Shown here: positions 54,489 to 61,007 of the stretch, piece by piece | Layout of the letters: each line of letters starts with the position of its first letter | How positions within the stretch are numbered: position 1 is the first letter of the stretch | NCBI GenBank assembly: GCA_022509165.1 | Contig: JAFLTT010000006.1 | Location: 62,001-126,000 of the forward strand | Length of the DNA: 64,000 bases | Origin: Muribaculaceae bacterium | GTDB lineage: Bacteria > Bacteroidota > Bacteroidia > Bacteroidales > Muribaculaceae | Reading direction: 5' to 3' | Made by a program: the position numbers and the translations under genes | The notes under the pieces: model-generated | Database searches by the model: none | What the model was told of the DNA's origin: nothing | The model's input: only the letters and a program-made list of their open reading frames with translations

Positions 54489-55695
54489 CATTGATATCAT
54501 CCGGAAAGATTTCCTCATCCTGCAGAGGACTGTGGCCGGAAAACCCCTTGTATATCTTGACAACACTGCCACCTCGCAGGCTCCAATGCAGGTGGTGAAG
54601 GAAATAGAACGTATCTACACCGGCATGAGGGCAAATGTGCATCGCGGTGTGCATACTCTTTCACAAGAAATGACCGACCTCCAGGAAAACTGCCGTGAAA
54701 AGGTGCGTGAATTCATCAATGCATCTTCTATCGAAGAGATTATTTTCACAAGAGGCACAACGGAATCAATAAATCTGGTGGCCAATTCCTTCGGCTCTTC
54801 CTTTCATGAGGGAGACGAGGTGATTCTCACTGTGATGGAACACCACGCCAATATTGTGCCTTGGCAACTGCTTCGCCAGCGTACCGGAATTGTTCTAAAG
54901 GTTGTGGATATCAACGACAAAGGGCAATTGGATATTGACCAATACAAATCTTTGTTTTCATCCCGTACAGTCCTTGCTTCATTTTGTCATGTAAGCAACG
55001 TGCTGGGCACCGTTAATCCGGTGAAAGAAATGGTGGATTTTGCCCGACAAAAAGGAGTACCTACTTTAGTAGACGGAGCTCAGGCTGCACCTCATATCAA
55101 AATAGATGTTCAGGATATCGGATGCGATTTCTATGCCTTCTCGGCTCATAAAATGTATGGACCCTCAGGTGTAGGAGTACTTTACGGACGTAAGAATCTA
55201 CTTGAACAGATGCCCCCTTGGCAAGGTGGAGGAGAAATGATTTCTGTGGTAACCTTCGACCATACCACTTTCGCAGACTTGCCTTTCAAATTTGAAGCAG
55301 GCACTCCCGATTATATAGGAATTGCAGCGTTTGCCAAGGCTCTGGAATTCATAGACAATATCGGCTTACATGAAATGGAGGCTCATGAAGTAAGCTTGAT
55401 GAGGCATGCCGAGAAACGATTCCGTGAAATCGAGAAGATTAAGATTTATGGGGAGGCTATAGATAAGGGTCCCGTTTTATCCTTCCTGCTGGAAGGTATT
55501 CACCCTTACGACCTTGGAATGTTGCTGGATAAGCAAGGGGTGGAAGTACGCACCGGTCACCATTGTGCCATGCCTCTGATGGATCGCCTTGGTATTCCGG
55601 GAACTGTAAGGGCCTCTTTCGCAGTTTATAATACTCTGCAGGAGGCAGATGCATTGGTAAATGCTGTGAAACGGGCGGCTGCTATCCTGCTCTGA
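54481..55695 (+). CDS. sufS: Cysteine desulfurase SufS
   Basis: The protein is 404 residues from the ATG at 54481, which overlaps the sufD stop. An in-frame ATG at 54430 is less likely. It releases sulphur from cysteine for Fe-S cluster building. PLP-binding Lys lies in FSAHKMYGPSGVGVLYG. The persulphide Cys is in VEVRTGHHCAMPLMDR, and the N-terminal LVYLDNTATSQAP and THHANIVPW-like (MEHHANIVPWQ) motifs are present. It ends the suf run and is convergent with lgt, 12 bases away. Confidence 0.96.
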   Translation: MIDIDIIRKDFLILQRTVAGKPLVYLDNTATSQAPMQVVKEIERIYTGMRANVHRGVHTLSQEMTDLQENCREKVREFINASSIEEIIFTRGTTESINLVANSFGSSFHEGDEVILTVMEHHANIVPWQLLRQRTGIVLKVVDINDKGQLDIDQYKSLFSSRTVLASFCHVSNVLGTVNPVKEMVDFARQKGVPTLVDGAQAAPHIKIDVQDIGCDFYAFSAHKMYGPSGVGVLYGRKNLLEQMPPWQGGGEMISVVTFDHTTFADLPFKFEAGTPDYIGIAAFAKALEFIDNIGLHEMEAHEVSLMRHAEKRFREIEKIKIYGEAIDKGPVLSFLLEGIHPYDLGMLLDKQGVEVRTGHHCAMPLMDRLGIPGTVRASFAVYNTLQEADALVNAVKRAAAILL

Positions 55696-55707
55696 AGTGT
55701 CTCTCTT

Positions 55708-56589
55708 TTATTCCCGATTCTTCACATATTTGTGGCGCTTCTTTTCGGCCTCTATATCCTCGGCAAACTTATTTGGGAAACTCATTTTTATACGAGGACG
55801 GCTCATTGCCCATATCACTAATGCGCATCCCAACAGAATAAATGGTATACTCAATAATTGACCCTGATTGATACCATAGGTGGCTATCATGTCGTTTTCC
55901 CAGTCTACCTGCACATTCTTTATATATTCAATGAAGAAACGAGGCACAAAGATTCCAAGGAAGAATACCCCTAAAATGAGGTAAGGCCTTTCTTGGGCAT
56001 TCTTTTTCCAATACATCCACATCAGCAATGCAAAGAGTATAAAATAGCACACGGCTTCATATATCTGTGTGGGATGTTTTGGCACTGTTTCACCGTTTCT
56101 TTCAAATACAAATCCCCAGGGCAAATCTGTTTCTGCTCCGTAAATCTCACTATTCATAAGATTGCCGAGACGTATCAGGCCTCCCACCAGGGCAATGGCT
56201 ATCACCAGTTTATCGAAAGTCCAAGATGCCGGCTTTTTCGTTACCAGCCAGGAAAACAGAAATACGGCTATTATTATGGCAATTGTACCACCGTGTGAGG
56301 CCAGTCCACCGTTCCATACTTTGGGTATTTCCGACAGATGCTGTGAATAATAGCCCCATTCATAGAAGAATACATGGCCGAGCCGTGCTCCTACTATTGT
56401 AGCCACCACAACATAGGCCAATAGGATTCCCAACCATTTCTCCGGTGCTCCTTCATGTTTAAACATCCTCGACACAATGTTGTAACCGATAATGAAGCCT
56501 ACGGCAAAGGCGAGACCATACCATCTCACGGAGAAGGCTCCCCAGGAAAATAGTTCAGGGCTCGCATTCCAATTTATTATGTCAAGCAT
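55708..56589 (-). CDS. lgt: Prolipoprotein diacylglyceryl transferase
   Basis: The protein is 293 residues. It adds the diacylglycerol group to the Cys of prolipoproteins, the first step in making the many lipoproteins of this window. About seven membrane helices are visible. Lgt motifs include AVGFIIGYNIVSRMF, LGHVFFYEW, GLIRLGNLMNSEIYG and the HPTQIYEAV segment (catalytic His). The C-terminus is longer and charged. It lies alone between sufS (convergent) and the unknown gene at 56746. Confidence 0.96.
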   Translation of the reverse strand: MLDIINWNASPELFSWGAFSVRWYGLAFAVGFIIGYNIVSRMFKHEGAPEKWLGILLAYVVVATIVGARLGHVFFYEWGYYSQHLSEIPKVWNGGLASHGGTIAIIIAVFLFSWLVTKKPASWTFDKLVIAIALVGGLIRLGNLMNSEIYGAETDLPWGFVFERNGETVPKHPTQIYEAVCYFILFALLMWMYWKKNAQERPYLILGVFFLGIFVPRFFIEYIKNVQVDWENDMIATYGINQGQLLSIPFILLGCALVIWAMSRPRIKMSFPNKFAEDIEAEKKRHKYVKNRE

Positions 56590-56745
56590 ATTTGGTTACT
56601 GGAGTTGTTATTGTTCGTTGTTGGAGTTAATGACGGTATTGAGGGTATTGACTTTCTTGAGATTGCAGACGCTGCTTATGAGGCATAAGTTTTAACAATA
56701 TTGAGAAATAATTAATGCCGTAATTGTTTCAACGCCTTCAAAAAG

Positions 56746-57279
56746 TCATATCAATTGCAACTGATGCAACTCGTCAAAAATCTCTCTTCCCGACATTGTC
56801 CTTTTCACAGAAATGATTCTTGCAAATTCATCTATTGCCGGATGCACCCTGGGATTGCGAAATATCCGCATGGCTCTCGACAAGGCATAATCGTAAAGAT
56901 TTTCCACTTCATCCTTCTCAAGGGAGCAAGATTCCTTACCCTCTTCTTCCACCATGTCATACAATTCCTTCATCACCTCTTCCGGAGCCTCTTCCTTAAG
57001 ACGTACCAAAGAACGAGCAAGGATATTGCCCATCACCATTGAGGTGGTGATATGGAAGTTAGATACCAGATTATCCCAGGTAGCCTTTGGTGAGATGGAG
57101 GGATTTCCTGAAAAATAATATGCATGCGAGAATTCCACCATGGGGCCGTCTGTGTCTATTGTCACAGCGGCTATCCTGTCGATGGCATCCAAGTTGGCAA
57201 GCGCCACCATCATACCGGCTAACCCGTAAGCCCGGTCATCTTCATTCATATAGGATAAGGAAAATTTCTGCTTACTCAT
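56746..57279 (-). CDS. Conserved hypothetical protein
   Basis: I do not recognise this 177-residue protein. It is acidic and mostly helical, with no signal peptide or membrane segment. Segments such as MNEDDRAYGLAGMMVALANL and DTDGPMVEFSHAYYFSGNP stand out. A Glu-rich helix (about 102-125) is followed by a helical C-terminal part. It lies upstream of lgt (156 bases). Just before it on the minus strand is the terminator of the tRNA-Glu region. A role cannot be inferred. Confidence 0.65.
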   Translation of the reverse strand: MSKQKFSLSYMNEDDRAYGLAGMMVALANLDAIDRIAAVTIDTDGPMVEFSHAYYFSGNPSISPKATWDNLVSNFHITTSMVMGNILARSLVRLKEEAPEEVMKELYDMVEEEGKESCSLEKDEVENLYDYALSRAMRIFRNPRVHPAIDEFARIISVKRTMSGREIFDELHQLQLI

Positions 57280-57296
57280 GGTCTATAATATATAAT

Positions 57297-57326
57297 AGGC
57301 CGGCACTTTCTATAAGCCGCCGGCCT
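57297..57326 (-). terminator. Terminator after tRNA-Glu
   Basis: AGGCCGGC (57297-57304) pairs with GCCGGCCT (57319-57326). The minus strand continues with an A/T-rich stretch, TATTATATATTAT. It ends the rpsT-tRNA region. Confidence 0.75.
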
Positions 57327-57342
57327 TTGGGAATAATTTGTC

Positions 57343-57417
57343 TGGTAGTCCATAGCAGAGTCGAACTGCTCTTTAGAGAATGAAAATCTCTCGTCCTAAC
57401 CGATAGACGAATGGACC
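57343..57417 (-). tRNA. tRNA-Glu (TTC), copy 1, CCA encoded
   Basis: The cloverleaf has acceptor GGTCCAT/ATGGACT (first pair G-U), anticodon loop TTTTCAT with anticodon TTC, T-arm TTCGACT loop, discriminator A and an encoded CCA. The D arm has CTATCGGTTAGG. Its body is identical to copy 2; only the third acceptor pair (T-A here) and the encoded CCA differ. Confidence 0.95.
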
Positions 57418-57499
57418 ATGTTTTTTATTTCAGGGTAATGTCTGAAGCCTTAAAGAAAGCAATGCTCAAGCTTTAATTGGCTTTCAAAACCCCTCCTTT

Positions 57500-57754
57500 T
57501 CAGGCAAGTTTGTTGATATAATGCTCAAGACCGCTGCAAAGGTTGGCTGCCTTATTCTTGGAGATAATGTTTTTGCGGCCGAGACGCTGCAGAAGAGCAC
57601 TAACCTTGTTGTAGGCTTCCTGGGCTTCTTTCTTATCGGTCATCTTGCGGATTTTCCTCACTGCGTTGCGTGCTGTCTTTGCCCAATAACGGTTCTCAAG
57701 TTTCCTCTTTTCTGCCTGACGGATTCTCTTGAGTGATGATTTATGATTTGCCAT
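57500..57754 (-). CDS. rpsT: 30S ribosomal protein S20
   Basis: The protein is 84 residues from the ATG at 57754 (MANHKSSLKRIRQAEKRK), the typical size; the longer in-frame start at 57814 is unlikely. It is basic and helical and binds 16S rRNA. The C-terminus GLEHYINKLA is as expected. It lies between the two tRNA-Glu genes, all on the minus strand. Confidence 0.95.
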   Translation of the reverse strand: MANHKSSLKRIRQAEKRKLENRYWAKTARNAVRKIRKMTDKKEAQEAYNKVSALLQRLGRKNIISKNKAANLCSGLEHYINKLA

Positions 57755-57849
57755 CTTATTTTTTTGTCTTAAATCTTCTTTTCTCTTTGTTTCAGCTTTC
57801 TGCCGACATCTCATCGCTCACGCAACGTGCCGACTATCAACTGATTTTG

Positions 57850-57921
57850 TAGCCCATAGCAGAGTCGAACTGCTCTTTAGAGAATGAAAATCTCTCGTCC
57901 TAACCGATAGACGAATGGGCC
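57850..57921 (-). tRNA. tRNA-Glu (TTC), copy 2, no encoded CCA
   Basis: The acceptor is GGCCCAT/ATGGGCT, the anticodon TTC, and the discriminator A. The following bases are CAA rather than CCA, so the tail must be added enzymatically. The third acceptor pair is C-G instead of the T-A in copy 1, a compensated change. A consensus promoter lies upstream. Confidence 0.95.
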
Positions 57922-57941
57922 AACTGCTTTTAATTGCGGTG

Positions 57942-57973
57942 CAAAGGTAAGTGGAATTAATCAAATTTCCAAA
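57942..57973 (-). promoter_or_regulatory. Promoter of tRNA-Glu copy 2 (TTTG-N20-TACCTTTG)
   Basis: Minus strand: TTTG at 57973-57970, 20 bases, TACCTTTG at 57949-57942. It lies 20 bases upstream of the tRNA 5' end and could drive tRNA-Glu, rpsT and the second tRNA-Glu together. Confidence 0.7.
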
Positions 57974-58011
57974 TTTATCCCTCAAAAAGATAAATCACCG
58001 CCTTCCAGTCT

Positions 58012-58192
58012 TAGTTTTTCGTTATTCGTTCTTCGTGATTCGTTATCCGCAGGATAACACTAACCTGTGATTCGTTTATCGTGATACGTGGTTCGTTATC
58101 CGCAAGACATTAGTATTCCACTTATTGTTTATTGTTCAATACTTATTGTTTACTAACCCACTTATTGTTTACTGTTTATTGTTTATTGTTTT
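58012..58192. repeat. Heptamer repeat tract E
   Basis: The tract has two core copies: GCAGGATAACACTAAC at 58049-58064 and the diverged GCAAGACATTAGTATT at 58102-58117. TTCGTGA and TTATCG-type 7-mers precede the cores. TTATTGT and TTTACTG-type 7-mers follow and run into the last codons and stop of ackA. GTTATCC-GCA-GGATAAC (58042-58058) is a perfect palindrome. Confidence 0.88.
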
Positions 58193-59380
58193 AACCAATC
58201 CGGCTGTATCCTGGGCTATCATCATCTCCTCGTCGGTAGGAATTACCACTACATGCACTTTTGAGTCCTTACCTGAGATTTCGATTTCTTCGCCTCTCAC
58301 TTTATTGGCTTCGGCATCAAAGGTTACTCCCAGATAAGCAAGTTGTTTACAAATGGCTTCACGTGTGCGTACCTGATTTTCACCCACTCCACCTGTAAAC
58401 ACTATCACATCTACACCTCCAAGCACTGCCACATAGGCACCGATATATTTTATTATGCGATATTCATACATCTCCAGTGCCAGTTTGGCCTTGTCGTCGC
58501 CCGCTTCTATAGCAGCCTCTATATCACGCATGTCGCTCGATTTTTCTGATATTCCGAGCACTCCGCTTTCCTTATTAACAAGTTTGCTGAGACCGGCTGC
58601 ATCCAAATGTTCACGCTCCATGAGATAGATAAGTGCTCCCGGATCTACATCTCCGGAACGGGTACCCATCATCAAACCTTCGGTAGGTGTCAGACCCATT
58701 GAGGTATCTACACTCACACCGTCGCGGATAGCGGTTATACTTCCTCCATTACCGATATGGCATGTGATGATACGCTGTTTTTCATAAGGAAGTCCCAGGA
58801 ATTCACAAGCTCTGCGTGACACATAGCGATGACTCGTGCCATGGAAACCATATCTGCGTACTCCATATTTCTTATATAAATCGTATGGAAGTGCATACAT
58901 ATAAGCTTTAGGAGGCATTGTCTGATGAAAAGCTGTATCGAATACTGCTACCTGAGGCACTCCGGGTATTAATGACTCTACAGCCTCTATACCGGTGACA
59001 TTAGCCGGGTTGTGGAGCGGGGCCACACTGTAGGCCTCCTTCACTTTCTTGATTACATCCGGAGTTATTATTACAGATTCACTGAAGTCTTCCATGCCGT
59101 GCACCACACGGTGTCCCACTGCTTCAATCTCATCCAGACTCTTCACCACACCGTTTTTGGGATCGGTGAGTAGGTCAAGTATATTTTTTACAGCCTCTTT
59201 GGCTGTAGGCATTGCTACATAGATTGTCTCTTTCTCCCCGTCAGGTTTCTTGAACTTAAGGAAAGAGTCGGGTAAACCTATTTTTTCAACTCCTCCTTCT
59301 GCCAAAACCTTCTTAGTTTCGGAGTTTATAAGTTTATATTTCACACTGCTGCTACCGCAGTTTAATACCAGTATTTTCAT
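58169..59380 (-). CDS. ackA: Acetate kinase
   Basis: The protein is 403 residues, the normal length. It makes ATP and acetate from acetyl phosphate. Motifs: KILVLNCGSSSVKYKL at the N-terminus, the HRVVHGMEDF segment, RRYGFHGTSHRYVS and LIYLMEREHLDAAGLSKL. The tail KTINNKQ and the stop codon are encoded by heptamer repeats of tract E. It starts 184 bases after pta; that spacer is filled with heptamer tract F, and no good Shine-Dalgarno is visible before the ATG. Confidence 0.97.
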   Translation of the reverse strand: MKILVLNCGSSSVKYKLINSETKKVLAEGGVEKIGLPDSFLKFKKPDGEKETIYVAMPTAKEAVKNILDLLTDPKNGVVKSLDEIEAVGHRVVHGMEDFSESVIITPDVIKKVKEAYSVAPLHNPANVTGIEAVESLIPGVPQVAVFDTAFHQTMPPKAYMYALPYDLYKKYGVRRYGFHGTSHRYVSRRACEFLGLPYEKQRIITCHIGNGGSITAIRDGVSVDTSMGLTPTEGLMMGTRSGDVDPGALIYLMEREHLDAAGLSKLVNKESGVLGISEKSSDMRDIEAAIEAGDDKAKLALEMYEYRIIKYIGAYVAVLGGVDVIVFTGGVGENQVRTREAICKQLAYLGVTFDAEANKVRGEEIEISGKDSKVHVVVIPTDEEMMIAQDTAGLVKTINNKQ

Positions 59381-59536
59381 CGTTAATCGTATATCGTTTT
59401 TCGTGATTCGTTTACCGTGATTCGTTTACCGCAGGATAATACTAAATCGGTTTTCGTTAATCGTAATTCGCGATTCGTTTACCGCAGGATAATACTAACT
59501 GACTTATTGTTTATTGTTTAATACTTATTGTTCATT
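59381..59536. repeat. Heptamer repeat tract F
   Basis: Tract F fills the pta-ackA spacer. It has two core copies, GCAGGATAATACTAAA at 59431-59446 and GCAGGATAATACTAAC at 59484-59499, each preceded by TTCGTTTACC. It begins directly upstream of the ackA ATG and ends in TTATTGT-type units next to the hairpin at the pta stop. Confidence 0.88.
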
Positions 59537-59568
59537 GTGAATAAGGCAATAAATATTGCCTTATTCAC
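59537..59568. terminator. Perfect 14-bp hairpin over the pta stop codon
   Basis: GTGAATAAGGCAAT (59537-59550) and ATTGCCTTATTCAC (59555-59568) are exact reverse complements, with a 4-base loop. The pta stop codon is inside the right arm. No T run follows on the minus strand, so it may protect the pta mRNA end rather than terminate. Confidence 0.6.
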
Positions 59569-60578
59569 AATCCTTTATCTCCAATAGCCTGATTGCAGGT
59601 CACGATTATAGTGTTTACTATATCATCTACTGTGGCACCTCTTGAGAGATCGTTGACAGGCGCTGCCAGACCCTGCAAGATGGGACCCACGGCCCCGGCA
59701 CCGGCTAAACGTTGCACAAGTTTATAGGCAATATTGCCGGTTTCCAAAGATGGGAAGATTAAGGTATTGGCATGACCGGCAACCTCACTGTCTGGAGCCT
59801 TTAGCTTACCAACGCTTGGCACTATGGCTGCATCACTCTGCAATTCACCGTCAATCTTAAGCGAGGGGTCAAGTTTATGTGCAATTTCAGTAGCTTCTTT
59901 CACCTTGTCTACACGCGCATGGCTTGCACTGCCTTTGGTTGAGAAACTGAGCAGAGCCACTACAGGATCAAGTCCGGCGATATCTTTGGTGGTTTTCGCT
60001 GTAGCTACCGCTATTTGTGCAAGTTCTTCTGCTGTAGGATCCGGTATCACTGCACAATCTGCAAACACGAGCATATGATGGTCGCCGAATCCGCAGTTCT
60101 CAGGCAGCAACATGATGAAAGCACCGCTCACTACATTGATTCCCGGTTTTGTCTTGAGCACCTGGAAGGCTGCCCTCAACACGCTTGATGTAGGACTCAA
60201 CGCACCGGCCACCATAGCATCAGCTTCTCCGTTTTTGATCAGCAGACAACCCAGATAAAGAGGATTCTTCACTGTGTAACGTGCATCCTGGAGAGTCACA
60301 CCCTTGCTTTTTCTTAATTCGGCGAATAACTGGGCGTATTTTTCTGTGCATGCATGATCATCGCAGTCAAGAAACTCTGCCTCTCCTATGCGTGACAGAC
60401 CCAGTTTGGTGGCCTCGTCCAAAATTTCTTCCTTATTGCCGATAAAGATGATATGGGCTGCCTTCTTTTCAAGGATTCTTTCTGCAGCCTGGAGGGTACG
60501 AGGTTCTGTCGATTCCGGAAGCACTAACCTTTGTGGGTACTGCTGTGCTTTCTTGGTAAGCCTTTCAAATAGCGTCAT
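59565..60578 (-). CDS. pta: Phosphate acetyltransferase
   Basis: The protein is 337 residues, the short single-domain form of Pta. It converts acetyl-CoA and phosphate to acetyl phosphate, which AckA then uses to make ATP. The family segments QRLVLPESTEPRTLQAAERI, ADAMVAGALSPTSSVLRAAF, GDHHMLVFADCAVIPDPTAEEL and LIFPSLETGNIAYKLVQR are all present. It precedes ackA on the minus strand. A TATTTTTG-type -7 box lies at 60823-60830; if it is used, the leader would be about 240 bases and would contain the palindromic element at 60596-60783. Confidence 0.96.
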   Translation of the reverse strand: MTLFERLTKKAQQYPQRLVLPESTEPRTLQAAERILEKKAAHIIFIGNKEEILDEATKLGLSRIGEAEFLDCDDHACTEKYAQLFAELRKSKGVTLQDARYTVKNPLYLGCLLIKNGEADAMVAGALSPTSSVLRAAFQVLKTKPGINVVSGAFIMLLPENCGFGDHHMLVFADCAVIPDPTAEELAQIAVATAKTTKDIAGLDPVVALLSFSTKGSASHARVDKVKEATEIAHKLDPSLKIDGELQSDAAIVPSVGKLKAPDSEVAGHANTLIFPSLETGNIAYKLVQRLAGAGAVGPILQGLAAPVNDLSRGATVDDIVNTIIVTCNQAIGDKGL

Positions 60579-60595
60579 GGTATTTATATTTTTAT

Positions 60596-60783
60596 AATTT
60601 TACTTTTATGATTATCCTGAATAATATCCCAAACGACGTATGTAGGGACGCAAGGTCATTGCGTCCGCTGGTAATCAACGAATTATCCCTCTTTTATTTC
60701 GGACGCACGAGCCGTGCGTCCCTACGTTTGAGGGCAATTTATTAATGGGGATATTTATGAGTTTAATCAATTTTACTTTTATG
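60596..60783. mobile_element. MITE-like element: palindromic pair between 15-bp direct repeats
   Basis: AATTTTACTTTTATG occurs at 60596-60610 and 60769-60783 as exact direct repeats, 158 bases apart. The DNA between has imperfect inverted ends (ATAATATCCC near 60621 and GGGATATTTAT near 60748). Two nested hairpins follow: GGACGCAA/TTGCGTCC (60646-60666) and GGACGCAC/GTGCGTCC (60701-60721). These hairpins are arranged head to head (GTAGGGACGCA / TGCGTCCCTAC). No coding sequence is seen. Confidence 0.55.
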
Positions 60784-60924
60784 TAATACGGGCATTAAAA
60801 ATACTATCTATCTTTAATATTGCAAAAATAAGAAAAACAGACCTTAAGAAAGGTATATAACTGTTCGTTTTTCTTGTAGATTTATGTTAATTATAATTTT
60901 TGTAGACTTCTTTACAAAGAAATG

Positions 60925-60948
60925 AGGCGAGGCCGGATAGCCTCGCCT
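60925..60948 (-). terminator. Terminator after the GH13 gene
   Basis: AGGCGAGGC (60925-60933) pairs exactly with GCCTCGCCT (60940-60948) around a six-base loop. A TTTCTTTG stretch follows on the minus strand. It lies 59 bases after the GH13 stop. Confidence 0.7.
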
Positions 60949-61007
60949 ATATTATCAATACATTCTACAGTATATATCAGATAATTGGATAGTGCTGATA
61001 AAACAAG

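Larger units (their letters stand above)
60579..61007. other. 429-base gap between pta and the GH13 gene
   Basis: The gap holds the MITE-like element (60596-60783), a candidate pta -7 box at 60823-60830 and a hairpin at 60925-60948. The rest is A/T-rich, and I see no other feature or gene in it. Confidence 0.6.

Noticed and set aside
56586..56680. Member of the GTTGGAGTT repeat family seen at 731-811
   Set aside because: Only short, irregular matches (GGAGTTGTTATTG, GTTGTTGGAGTTA) occur, too few to call a repeat.
57343..57921. tRNA-Glu genes as prophage attachment sites
   Set aside because: No integrase or phage genes lie within 50 kb on either side inside the window, and the duplicated tRNAs are full-length genes.
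58042..58117. DnaA boxes or replication origin in tract E (TTATCCGCA resembles TTATCCACA)
   Set aside because: The match is one base off, occurs as part of a repeat core seen elsewhere, and there is no dnaA, dnaN or A/T-rich unwinding region.
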